A stretch of DNA of 64,000 nt, from contig JAODTK010000322.1 of the NCBI GenBank assembly GCA_026419785.1, positions 70,001 through 134,000 on the forward strand, written 5' to 3'. This document shows, piece after piece, positions 1-10,620 of this stretch; position 1 is the first letter of the stretch; each line of letters opens with the position of its first letter. Origin of the DNA: Sclerodactyla briareus. Lineage: Eukaryota > Echinodermata > Holothuroidea > Dendrochirotida > Sclerodactylidae. The notes beneath the pieces are model-generated. The model made no database searches. It was not told the origin of the DNA and worked only from the letters and a program-made list of their open reading frames with translations. Made by a program: the position numbers and the translations under genes.

Positions 1-650
1 AGCTGATCAAATTAATGATGGGAATCCAGGGGGAACTGGTAATTAATAATAATTTACACAAAAATTATAAATCAGCAGTCGAAGTACTGCTCTAAAGGTG
101 CTTCACGAACAGGCAACAACCCAGAAAAGAAAAACAATCATGGGCACTATTTATATTGAATACATTTGGACTATATGCTCATGAAGGTGCTTGGACTGCA
201 AATACAAGACGAAAACCCCTCTCACCATATAGTATTTCGTATGACAGGCCGGAAGATTAAGCTTACATGTAATTGACCCACTTGGATAGGCCTTTGTCCC
301 CCCCCACCCAAACCCAAAGGTTGCGTTGTATCGAATGATCGCTAATGTAATTGGGTCAAAGGCAGGAAGAATTCGGCAGTCTGAGGCATCACACGTGTAG
401 AGCAATCAGAGCAATCAGAGCAGTCTTTCAAAATTACCCCAGCCAAATTTACATAACCTACCAACACAGAGTTTGACAAATTGTCACACCCCCCCAATAC
501 TTTCTATCATCAACATAGTGAAGATGAGATGAAATTGGGGTTTGTTTTTGACGTGTGGCAACAGTTGAAAAAATAGGCTGTAAAAAGGACGCTCAATTGA
601 GAGCATGCAGACTGCTACCAGAAATGTTTGTATGTGAGGTATAAACTCAA
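1..650. other. Non-coding stretch, no feature recognised
   Basis: AT-rich sequence with short C runs (about 299-306 and 488-494). The open frames here are short and resemble no protein I know. No promoter, SINE or LINE signature is visible. Confidence 0.5.
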
Positions 651-654
651 TAAT

Positions 655-1145
655 TCAACCCCACTCGGATGGTGTCAGCTAATACTCGGCATTATGTGCA
701 TCCCCCAATGAGTGCTGGAACCTAGTCAGGGTCAGGTCAGACGTCGTTGAGGATGGAGGTCAAAGTTTGGAAAACTTGTAAACATGTTGATCCAGGACTG
801 ATCAGATCTGAAAAAATTCAGGTGCAGGTTCTTACGGAGAGTTCAAATGAACCGTTTGGTTATTGGTGTAGATTGGGAATTTGCAGAGAAAAATTATATT
901 CTGGCAGATTTCGGCTTTGTAAACAAAAAATCACCCCCAACTGAAAATATTGAGCTCATGTGTGGTCCCCATAATTGCTGGTCCACGTCAATAGGAGTTC
1001 GCAGAGGAGTTTGGTCACTTTGGCTCGTGAACAGAATAACTCGCCCAGTGGATGAAGCTCCATAAATGATAGCCTTCATGATTCCAATTCTTTTGAGTCA
1101 GGATAAACATCAAAAGTCAATCACTAATCCTTTTGGCTTTCCTAT
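655..1145 (+). repeat. Dispersed repeat family A, degenerate copy
   Basis: One of eight copies of a repeat that I define from within this window. Its marks, in order, are a 'remark' block (tactcgg...gtgcatcccc), a GGTCAGGTCAG block at about 730, 'aaaacttgtaaacatg', and a terminal 'atcactaatccttttggct' block near 1110-1135. The same order appears at 2.4, 17.2, 36.9 and 50.6 kb. It has no coding capacity. Edges are approximate because the copy is diverged. Confidence 0.6.
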
Positions 1146-1149
1146 TATC

Positions 1150-2350
1150 AAATAATATGTTGTACAGTACAAAGGTATGCCCATTTGAAATGAAAGCATG
1201 TGCCTCTTTTTGTTGTCATTTTTTAGCATGTCCATTTACACTCCTTCAACGGAGGCCCGAGACTTTGCCAAAGAAATGACGACATCTATGTTGAGGTAAG
1301 AATACATGCCCAATATCATATAAAATCAAAATAACGGACACCACATTTGGCTTGCAGGTAGGCCTAGTTGCTCCACTCGGTAGGGTCATCCCCAAGAATT
1401 TCTAATGGAACCCACTGCCAATTTATCTATTTTGAAACATTGTAGAAGTCAGCCTCAAAATGGAAACGAGCCGATCCAGGAATGTGAACGAGGGAGGGGG
1501 CTCCAAGGCACCCAATGCGTCCACATAAACTGATGCACCAGTGGAGGGGGTCTGTGAGGCCTTCTCGGGAAGTTTTGGAAAAAGAGAGCCCATGATTGTT
1601 TCCCTGCAACTTTCCTCTATAAAGTATGACAAAAAAAAGAGGCCTGTCACTACGGAACCCCACCAGGTCGCCACTTGGGCGAGAAGCTTATGTCACTGTG
1701 TTGAACAGGTAGTAAGACGCTAGCGTGAAATCACTGACATTTACAGGAGGCTAGTCACATTTAAACATTCAAGAACTCTGTTCTTGTCTAAATTGGGTAG
1801 TGTTTGTACAGCGTACTCTTATGTTAGACCCTCGTTGAGCCTCTATTTCTCCTCATAAGTTGACTATGCAGTGTGACATTCATTCTTCATGAAGAAACAG
1901 TGCGTGAGTATGAGTGGTGAACCAGAATTCGAATACAAACATGGACACTGTGCAGTTTTTTTCAATTTGTGACAACTTTGCCCCAAAGTGGAGACTCCTC
2001 AATGACTTCAATGTAGGATGCTTTATTTGGTTGAATAAATCCAGAAGTTGATATAAATCTGCATACTGACTGAATTCACGGAATAATCACGGGGGGGGGG
2101 AATTGACTATTGAGCCTCAGAAAAAATGTTGATCCCCCAAAACAGGCAATATTAGAAATGCTTGCGAAATGGAATGATTGAAGGCAAGCCAATTTAGCCA
2201 CCAGGAACATAGCCACAAGGGGGACTGACCTCGCCTTGAGCATCCTGTCAACACTCCACAATCAACATCTGTCACCACCCACAATCCAAAATGGAGCGCC
2301 TGAAAAAAATGGGTAACCATGAACTATGTGATGTCATAATAGGAGGGTGA
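1150..2350. other. Non-coding stretch
   Basis: Contains a 10-G run (2091-2100) and several short open frames on both strands that overlap each other and match no known domain. I see no gene. Confidence 0.45.
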
Positions 2351-2354
2351 ATCC

Positions 2355-3235
2355 CTTGGATAGGTTATTTATAGCCTCAGGATTTCGGTATGCAGCTTTC
2401 TTATGGGTACAGAACCCTATTGGTTTTTGTGTAAATTAGGGGTCCATTGGGGAGCAATTAGGAAATTGTGAAAAAGTGATAATGTTTGGACAAGTTTAGC
2501 GTCAAACACGATAACTCACCCCACTTTGGATAATCAAGTTCATACTTGTATATTGGTTCCCCTAAGATTACATGATCACCCATTGTTGTGGGTCAGGTCA
2601 AAGTCGATAGGTCTTAAAAGTCTTGTTGACACAAAAAGTCCATAATGCCTACCGTCCTGATCAAGTTGAAATGTAGTAGGCAGCTTTCTTATGAGAGACA
2701 GAACCCCATTATTTTGAGTGAAAATCGGGGGTTCAGATTTTGAGACAAAAATTGGGAATTGTGAAAAAATTGATAATTTGGCAAATTTTTAGCTCGTTAA
2801 CAATTACCTCGACCCCACTGGATGGATCAAGTTCACACCTGTTATGTGTATTCTCTGTGATGAGTCCGGAAACCTATTGTTTTGGGGTCGGTCAGAGGTC
2901 AAAGTGTGAAAAACCTTGTTAACATGATAAGACCAGAATGGTGGTGGTCTGATTAGGTTGAAATTTGGTGTGTAAGCCGTCTTTGGGGAATACAGGCACC
3001 CTATTGTTTTTGGTATAGGTCGGGTGAAGTTAGTCAGAATTGAAACTTGAATGGGGAATAGCCGAATTTTGCCCAATGTGCTTGTGAATATGATAGTTCA
3101 AGTTCACTTGGATGGATGAGGCTAATACTTGGTATGGGTGTTCCCCAAAGAGTACAGAACCCTATTGTTTTGGGGTCAGGTCAGAGGTCATTATGAGGTC
3201 ACCATAGGTCAAGTCGAAAATATGATATCCAATGT
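2355..3235 (+). repeat. Dispersed repeat family A, copy with about three internal sub-repeats
   Basis: The block 'gcagctttcttatg(g)g..acagaaccc(t)att' recurs about every 250-300 bp (near 2390, 2680, 2970 and 3140), so the repeat is itself built of sub-units. The copy ends with four AGGTCA half-sites between 3178 and 3211; the first two form a direct repeat with 1-bp spacing (3178-3190). Open frames inside are interrupted and non-conserved, so it is treated as non-coding. Confidence 0.7.
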
Positions 3236-3333
3236 CATCTTTTTATCAAGACGTTTCGTTGAACTGTGATGCGAGTGTACTCGGTTATTGTACTCCATTT
3301 ATGGAGGATCCTTGATGGAATATCGTCAGTTAT

Positions 3334-4342
3334 ATGTATCCTATCAAGGCACTGTTTCAAGTGCTGGTATGGTCGCTTATTGACCTTCGATCAGGAATTC
3401 TAACATTTTACGTGAATTTATTCTTGTATTCGTTCTTCGGAGTGCCTGTATTCACTCTATATCACATTGTAGATACCCTGTTCCGCGAATTGTTGCCAAG
3501 ATACCGACGCCATATTTTGCATTGCTTGACTGTTGAGCGTACAGCTACAGTATGTCAGAACCTAACAATCAACCAGATGTTCTCATTAATGAGCCTTTAT
3601 GTTACATTACCAACGATGTGATTGTGTCACCTCCGGGGAAAAAAAATCTTCCATTGCTACATGTGATAAGTTCTACAAATCTGTGGAAAGTGCCAAACAG
3701 TATATTTCCATGCGATCTTCAAGTTCAAGGATGCAACTCTCAAGTTTACTTAGGTAGTAACAAAAACAAAAACATCTGGAAGATATTATGATCAAGATGA
3801 AAGAAGTGCAGGCATCAGAACTGCCGATTTTTGGTGGCAAGGGACCTAAACAAACTACCAAAATCAGATGTATTAGTCGTTTGGAGGAAATCAATGATTT
3901 ACGGCCAAGATATCTACGCATGAACAATGCTATTGCTACTCAGGACCGTGAAAGAATATCCCTGCCCATACACGTTCATGGAATAGAAAGAAGAGGATCG
4001 CCCTGAGAAACTGCAACAATTTCAATGACTCTGATAACCTGCCCAGTGCAACTGAAACGCCAAGTAATCCCCCTGCAGGTCATATCGATACGTCTACGAG
4101 GCATGTTGCCCGGCCGAAAATAACCCTTTAATCCCTCAGAACAAGGATTGATCTGCCAAGGCAATAGATGTAAACATGGAGAAAATGGTACAGAAGATTA
4201 TGTTTCATGGTCACTATTGTCCGCAATGGAGGGAAACATAAAACAAGTTCGAGATAAGAAGACTTGCACTTTGAGAAATCCCATTCGGCACAAAAACACA
4301 AAAAAACAAAAAAAAAAAAAAAAAAAAAAAAAGGCAAGCTCT
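3334..4342 (+). other. Unassigned short frames upstream of LINE ORF1 remnant
   Basis: Three consecutive plus-strand frames (3334-3621, 3552-3791, 3788-4006) and a lysine-rich frame ending in a poly-A stretch (4309-4332) lead into the ORF1 remnant at 4343. The piece 3788-4006 reads as a continuous 72-residue frame with no domain that I recognise. These could be the decayed 5' part of the same LINE, or unrelated flanking DNA. I assign no function. Confidence 0.25.
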
Positions 4343-4620
4343 ACGGGCATCATCTCGGTCAAGCGAAAACGGGGCGAACGTCTTCGCCACTCGGTTTAGC
4401 CATGAGGTGGAGACTAGCGAATTGAAGAAGTATCTCGAGGAAAAACGTCAGTTGAAGTCACCGTTGAACGTCCTCAACAGTAAATTTGCTGATCATTATA
4501 GCACCTTCTACGTCAGATCTGGTGGACGACCTGCGTCTTCATGGATTCAAGATATCTGGCCTGAGGCTCTATGTTTACATGGTATAGACCTAATCGCTCT
4601 CCCAGAGGCTCAAGAAAACA
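4343..4620 (+). pseudogene. LINE ORF1-like remnant
   Basis: The frame that begins inside the segment after the poly-A run reads through 'ANVFATRFSHEVET', 'SELKKYLEEK' and 'DIWPE'. This pattern (a region describing a target found by a fold, then WPEG-like residues) is familiar from the C-terminal part of ORF1 proteins encoded by CR1/jockey-type LINEs in marine animals, where the protein binds nucleic acid and accompanies ORF2. A frameshift just before 4407 separates it from the adjacent lysine-rich frame. It sits directly upstream of the endonuclease remnant, as ORF1 should. Recognition is by eye; a profile search would be needed to confirm the family. Confidence 0.5.
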
Positions 4621-4889
4621 TTCCTAGTTCAGAGGAGCTGTTACTGAAGCTCGCATCATTCAATTTCAACACTAACTTGACTATCAACCAGAGGCCTTTG
4701 ATGGTCCTCTTCCTTTCAACGGTCTCAATTGATATTCCAGTTGCTTTACTGGTTGGATAACATAACCAGTGGCCACAGGTTATTTTATATCTGAAAGTAA
4801 CCCTCAAAGTTTGTGTTGGAAATAATGTATCTGACGAACGTTTTAGTTCCAATTGTAGTGTTACAGTGATGATAATGAAATATGAAAAA

Positions 4890-5100
4890 ACACCTTCATA
4901 ATGACGTTTCGGTGCTTCACTTCAATATTAGAACTCTCAAAGCACTTGAGTGAATTTGTTACTTTTCTTGAATGTCTTGAATACGAATTGATCTCATTAT
5001 GCTCTCTGAAATTGGTAAAAAGTGGTCCACACTCGTGTGACAACATCTTGCCAGATTATTCCTCTGAACGTGGTTTATTCTTAACAATCTTGACTACAAT
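4890..5100 (+). pseudogene. APE-type endonuclease N-terminus of LINE ORF2 (truncated)
   Basis: Begins with 'SVLHFNIRTL' (about 4905-4935), the first conserved block of AP-endonuclease-like LINE nucleases, where the Asn helps bind the metal and DNA. It continues through 'EFVTFLECLEYE' and 'DNILPDYSS' (about 5039-5065). The remaining conserved blocks (the glutamate, the GG and the SDH motifs) are absent. The sequence passes directly to the RT linker after about 60 residues, which shows an internal deletion of several hundred codons. At least one frameshift lies inside the fragment. Confidence 0.6.
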
Positions 5101-5109
5101 CATGGTTCT

Positions 5110-7015
5110 ATTGTTGACGACGGTGACATAGCTAATGCATTAAATGACTTTTTTTCAACAGTTACAAAACTCAGTGTAAATTTCCTGAGTAATACGATCC
5201 AATGCAATGTATGCACGATACTAGTATTATTAACACTATGTTCTTAGCTCCTACCACTTGTGATGAAATTTGTAATGAAATTAACGGTCTTAAAGATAAT
5301 AAGTCGCCTGGTGTTGATGGCATCCCCCCTAAAGTCTGGAGGTCCATCTCGCATCTAATTTCTCCGGGGGGGGTTCCCCGTGTCATATTTATCTGTTATA
5401 ATCACCGGTGTTTACCCCAAAGCCTTGAAGGAGCCAACGTAATTTCCAGTTTCAAGAAGGGGGAACGAAACCTTCTGGAAAACTACCGCCCCATCAGTCT
5501 TCTTTCCTGTATTATACGTATGGAAAGGTAACCGAGAAAGGCCTGAGGTTATTCTTGAATATTAATAATATTTTATTCGATTTTCAATTTGGCTTTCGTA
5601 AGGGGCACAGCACGGGTCATGCTCAGTTGGAAACAGTTAATTGTATTCGTGCTCATCTCGACAACGGGAAGTGCGTCTTGGGCCTTCATCTTGATCTTAA
5701 GAAAGCTTTTACACTATTGACCATAATATCCTCTTGTAAATTGTACAGTTACGGTATCGTGGTATAGCTTATGACGTTATACTCAACTACCTAACTAATA
5801 GGAAACAACGCACTATGTCAATGGATGTTATTCTTCCAACGTTCCAACGTTACTACGGGTGTTCACCAGGGATTCCCTGTTTTTATGTCCGTGCGCTATT
5901 TCTTATTTACGTGAATGATATCGTAATGTTGTTCCTCATGATTCCCTCAGACAGCAGTTGCACTAATCTTGTTTATATAGCTCATGATGTTCTCGTCGGG
6001 CTAACAAACTTCTCCATTTTCCACCCAAACAACCATGTTCCTCACACCTGTCCTGAGCACTTTACCGTAAATGATATCAATATTTATAAGACGAATGGGT
6101 TAAGTACTTAGGTCTTTTTATCGACGACCAGTTATCTTTCAAGCAGCACATTGATTTTCTCTGCAATGATTTGCTAAGTTATTATGGTCTTTTCCAACGT
6201 TCCAACGTTACTACGGGTGTGCCCCAGGGGTTTAGTGTTTAGGTCGTTGCCTATTTCTTATTTACGTGAATGATATCGTAATGTTGTTCCTCATGATTCC
6301 CTCAGACAGCAGTTGCACTAATCTTGTTTATATAGCTCATGATGTTCTCGTCGGGCTAACAAACTTCTCCATTTTCCACCCAAACAACCATGTTCCTCAC
6401 ACCTGTCCTGAGCACTTTACCGTAAATGATATCAATATTTATAAGACGAATGGGTTAAGTACTTAGGTCTTTTTATCGACGACCAGTTATCTTTCAAGCA
6501 GCACATTGATTTTCTCTGCAATGATCTTGCTAAGTATTATGGTATTTTCTTTCGCCTTAGAGCTTATGCTCCACCCTGCTGTCGCCTATTCAGCTTATAC
6601 CATTACCCTTGTATTGGCAAGGCTCTTGTACGGTGTAGAAATTTATGGCAGATTAGCCTTTACAAGTCCTTCAAAATAGGATCTTGAGAACTGCGACTAA
6701 CAGACACCGCGGTACTCCACGAATGCTCTTCATTCCGATTTGTTAACACCCTTAAGGTCGGCGATTATTCATGTTCTAAAGATTTGTTTGTTTTACTTAC
6801 AGTAGTAAAGAATTATCTACCTCTTGATACTTCTCGCGTTATTAACTTGTGGTCCTTCCGAAATTGGCGCCCGCACAAGAAAACAATGCTCTCTTCTCAT
6901 AATCCGGCACAACTGAAATGGGCAAATGACTTTGAACAACATCGCTTTAAGATATGGATTGGTTTACCAACACGTCATTCAAGATGGTCTCCACCTAGCC
7001 ACCTTTGGACGTAAT
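5110..7015 (+). pseudogene. Reverse transcriptase of LINE ORF2 (frameshifted, internally duplicated)
   Basis: Recognisable RT blocks in order: linker 'DIANALNDFFSTV' (5125-5165), 'SPGVDGIPPKVW' (about 5303-5340, fingers), 'ENYRPISLLSCI' (about 5479-5515), 'FGFRKGHSTGHA' (about 5587-5625) and 'GLHLDLKKAF' (about 5681-5710, palm strand carrying the first catalytic Asp). The block that should carry the second catalytic pair reads 'YIAHD' (about 5977 and again about 6332) instead of a clean xADD. Frames change at least at 5530, 5765 and 5815. The block 'FLIYVNDI' occurs twice because of the tandem duplication. The last frame (6784-7014) is probably the C-terminal tail. In life this enzyme would copy its own RNA at a nicked target; this copy is dead. 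Confidence 0.8.
5834..6547 (+). repeat. Tandem duplication of ~355 bp inside the RT remnant
   Basis: 5834-6190 and 6192-6547 are nearly identical. Both begin 'ttccaacgttccaacgtta', carry the same 66-residue frame ending 'INIYKTNGLST' (6109 and 6464), and end with 'gatttgctaag' / 'gatcttgctaag'. Differences are limited to a few indels near each start and end. Very low divergence between the halves, in an otherwise heavily decayed gene, points to a recent duplication or an assembly artefact. Confidence 0.9.
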
Positions 7016-7356
7016 CTCAAAGTTTACCTTATCGATCAAAATTCTCTATTAATGTATCCACTTGTATTCACTTCCGTGTTTCTGTCTCTTCAATGTTTTT
7101 AGTTTCACCTGCTCACTAGCTCGATAAACTTGTTATAACTGTTTTCTAATGTCCGGTCGGTACCATGTATTGTTGTATGGGCGAAATAAATGAATTGAAG
7201 AGAGTGCAGACGTACGGGTGCACCCAGAACCCCTACTGGAAATAGTACCTGAACTTCAAATTTGCATCTAAGTAGTTGCCGCCACCTATATTCAACAAAA
7301 CGTTTCGCATAGCACAACCAGAATGACATTCAAATGTTTTGAGCATTGCTGGAGTC

Positions 7357-7436
7357 GAGTCCTCTCAATACGAGTCCGAGTCATCAGTGTCTGAGTCGTT
7401 GGCGTTCGAGTCACTGGTGTCTGAGTCCACGAGTCC
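7357..7436 (+). repeat. GAGTC minisatellite-like stretch
   Basis: The pentamer gagtc appears nine times in about 80 bases, spaced by 1-13 bases, with the longer phrase 'gtgtctgagtc' repeated. It lies about 160 bp beyond the LINE 3' end. No open frame of note crosses it. Confidence 0.7.
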
Positions 7437-7439
7437 TTA

Positions 7440-9235
7440 TGTAAATTTGACCTGTACTGTTTTACAAATTAAGGCATAACTTAACAACCGCTGTATTGCT
7501 TGCTACCAGGCGATGTTATAAATGCAATGGGTACTAATTAACAATGCACGTACTGCATAGAGCATAGAGAATGAAATTGCTCTCTCCCACATTCATCTCC
7601 TTTTTCAATGGACGCTTTCTTCCTCATGAACCATTCGCCTCCTTGTGAATCATTCATTTCACATTCATTATCTATTCACTGCCACACGAATAGCTGACGC
7701 AATATCGATCAAGAGATATTGTGTAATAATGTTTCGGGAACTCCCCGCGTCCTCTGAATGTTTAATTTTCCAACAATCCACCGAATATCGGGAGGAGGCA
7801 TTTGATTATTATGTCCCCCCCAATTGAAAAAAAATATTGCAGAAATACAATACCGTCCAAAGTGACCCCAAATTAAAAGTCAATTTTTTTTTTTCAGTTA
7901 CAAGTTTCGGACAATTTAATTAGAATTTCTCAAAAAAATCCAACATGTAATCGGATTCAAGTACCAACATCGCCGTCGCCAAGCGCAGTACAAATACTTG
8001 CAAACAATGTTACAAAACTATATATTCCGTTCAACTAATTAGCGTATTGTGGCAATTAAGTGAACTTTTCCCAAGGAAAAGGAACATCTTTTAAAGGGTA
8101 TGAAAACTAAGTTCAGGAAAACATTTCAGATCTGCCTCACAGAAAATTTTAATTTCCACCCATCCCCAACACAATTTTGGTTGCCATCGAACTTGTCAGT
8201 AAAATAAGGTGCCATTGTTGTTGATCATTGATGGCACTACGTAGAGTATATGGGCAGTTGGGCGCAAGAAGTTGGAATAAGGGGCTAGAAATACACCAAA
8301 TAGAGTTGTATGTGCATGGTGACATTTGTGATATAGGCATAAAATTACTATCCCAGGTTTCACTGAGGGGGAGGGGGTATGTTGTAATATATCCCCACCC
8401 ATTACATGAGAGGGATATCCCCCATTCCCCAGGATCTACGCCGCTCCATAATTCATGTGATATATTTTTGGTGAATTTGATTAGGATATATGGTGTTGAA
8501 AAGCTTTTCAAGTTCCCGTCGCCACTAATAACAGCCGCCTATCGCTTCCTTCGTTGGGCCGAAAGGCAGGCGTATGTTTACACTCTTAATTAGAAATAGC
8601 GCCCTTATATCTGGTTCTGAGCTCGGTGCCGGAGAATCATTTGGTTACTATCGAGTTGTCAGGGAGGACTAGTATTTCTTACTGGCAGTACGTGTCGGAT
8701 TTCTTTCTGCGACACATAATTAGTCACAGCATCTCCCTATAACAGGATACTCAGCTACATCCCGCCCAGAAATGAATGAAACAAACCCCAGCCGCTTTCA
8801 AAGTTGAGTGAAAACCAGCGGAGCGAGAAGGCAACGACATGGGAATGTGAATGTGGGTGGGTGGGGGGGGGGGGGGGGGGGATAGTTGTTTCAGTTCAGT
8901 CACGATTGGAAAGACTTGAAGCATGTCTGGTAGATTCGCTCGATCACTCTTGACCGGGTTTGAAGGGACCCGGAAGCTATCAGGGGCGAGTCCTCAGGAT
9001 AATGAATTGTTAGTATGACTTACTGCTGTTCATTCACCTTGAGAGCCTATCAGAGCTTCCTACCTATACAAGGTTTGTTTTCCATAAATAGTAAGATATG
9101 TTTTAAAATTTCTCATATTGACAGTTACGTTATGAAGAATCAGTTAGAATAGTTTCATACATGAATACATGAATTTTACTAAAATATCTCATGCATTTGA
9201 CAGCATCAATGAGCTACGCTGTCTCAAGTGGTGAG
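7440..9235. other. Non-coding stretch with a 19-G run
   Basis: Holds a 121-residue plus frame (8228-8593) overlapped by two long frames on the other strand. It has no recognisable domain and its composition is like the flanks, so I do not call it a gene. A run of 19 G lies at 8863-8881. Confidence 0.45.
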
Positions 9236-9239
9236 TTCA

Positions 9240-9680
9240 CTGCAACAGTAAATGAGATGATGATGGAGTCAAAGGTCATCTAGGGGTCATTTTGAGGGAT
9301 TTTTCTTTTTTTAAGACCATTTATTTGAGTGCCTCTGCCAACAGATTTAATTAAATGGTCATAAGTTAGTATTATCACTCACCAATGATACATGAAATTT
9401 GAGGTCGAAGTCATCTGTAAACTGTTTCGGCAAGTGTTCAGCACCTCAACATTGGTAACACTAAATGGACTGATCAATAGACCAATCTCATGTTAAGCCT
9501 ATGGCTCCTCATTGTAATGGATTATCAATAGTTGGTCAATTTTGCCCAACTTTTGAGGTTGTTGATACTTGCCCAACGGTTAACAGTGTAGGGGCAACTT
9601 TGTTGCCATGTTTTTCAAACCCGTGAATGGTCTCTAATCCTACAGAATAGATCGGACGATCGAAAAGTAGTCAGTATTAT
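9240..9680 (+). repeat. Dispersed repeat family C
   Basis: Shares order and wording with 31020-31345: an AAAGGTCATC block (9270-9280) and, later, 'tcctacagaatagat(c/t)gga' (about 9638-9656 versus 31313-31331). It is non-coding. Edges are approximate. Confidence 0.5.
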
Positions 9681-10246
9681 GATTGGCCAGTATGTGTAAA
9701 TTATATATGGGATGTTCAGGGTCATTTACGGTCGATTTGAGCCGCGGCTTTCTACAGAAAGATTGGATGGTCATGATAGACATATTGTTATTGATAATGA
9801 TACTGAACAGATACTTGAAGCAGTCATTTAGGGATCAGTTTCGCTCAACTCGAATCAATTTCTCGCTCAATTTCTGTTTGTTTTCGAAAACGATATATCT
9901 GCTCGACTTCCAGCTGCTCGTTCTTCGGCAACAACGGCATAGGCATGGTTCAAGTAGTCTTGCCTTGACATGGCTAATAAATTATACAATCTGCCTAGTC
10001 ATGCAGTCTGCAAAGTTCACAATTTCAAGGAACGTGATGGAAATCATATGATATTAAAATCGAAGAGAACCCGTACAACGCCAATTCGACAACTACGATC
10101 TGATTTTTAAGTCCTGTGGTGACCTTTTTATCAGTAGGCCGCAAAGGTAGCACTATTAGGAGAAAATATTTTCATCCCCTATCCCTTCTCTTCTGTCCTT
10201 CTCTCACCTTTCTTTCTTTCCTAACCTTTTTTTTTCTGTTCTTTTA

Positions 10247-10620
10247 AGTGGTTGAGTGATTAGCCCAGTTGATAGATCGTCGTCGCTTTGCCAAACTTAG
10301 TAGGGTTACACCCCGATTCAGGCATGCCACAAACTTGAATTTAACCTGTTGCCTCTCGCTAGACTGCTCGGCACGATAGACGGAGCAAAACAGGTTTGCG
10401 TATTTATGTTTCGTCTATGTATGACGACCCCCACCTCCGTATGATGATAAAAACCCAACACACGAGGTAATTACCCTATTCCTGTACTTCATAGGGTTCG
10501 CCGCTGTCAAATAGTGCAACTGTCCAACCCTCTCACCCTGCATTGTGAAGGTCCGCTCTCTACTCGCGAATATCAGGCAATGCCGGAACCTTGCCATGAT
10601 TGCAAATGCCAATATTATGA
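10247..10620 (+). mobile_element. Diverged tRNA-derived SINE
   Basis: A box A-like motif (tagcccagttga, about 10261) is followed some 40 bp later by a degenerate box B (gggttacacccc, about 10300), the spacing of an RNA polymerase III promoter in a tRNA head. The 3' body (about 10535-10600, 'gtgaaggtccgct' then 'ccggaaccttgc') aligns with the 3' body of the SINE at 15928-16300 ('gtgaaggttcgcg', 'ccgcaccttgc'), so both probably belong to one family. No poly-A tail survives. Confidence 0.5.

Larger units (their letters stand above)
4343..7198 (+). mobile_element. Decayed jockey/CR1-like non-LTR retrotransposon (LINE)
   Basis: Collinear remnants of an ORF1-type protein (4343-4620), an APE-type endonuclease N-terminus (4890-5100) and a reverse transcriptase (5110-6610), then a C-terminal tail to about 7010 and a 3' end at about 7198 with 'gggcgaaataaatgaattg'. 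That ending resembles the poly-A-signal-like 3' ends seen in this group of LINEs. All frames are broken by stops and small indels. Most of the endonuclease is missing: the frame jumps from its first ~60 residues to the linker before the RT. A 355-bp segment of the RT is duplicated in tandem. The copy cannot encode active protein. The exact clade is not certain. Confidence 0.8.

Noticed and set aside
2804..3076. Protein-coding frames inside family A repeats (also at 36964-37161 and 51117-51380)
   Set aside because: Frames differ between copies and are not conserved; the repeat appears non-coding.
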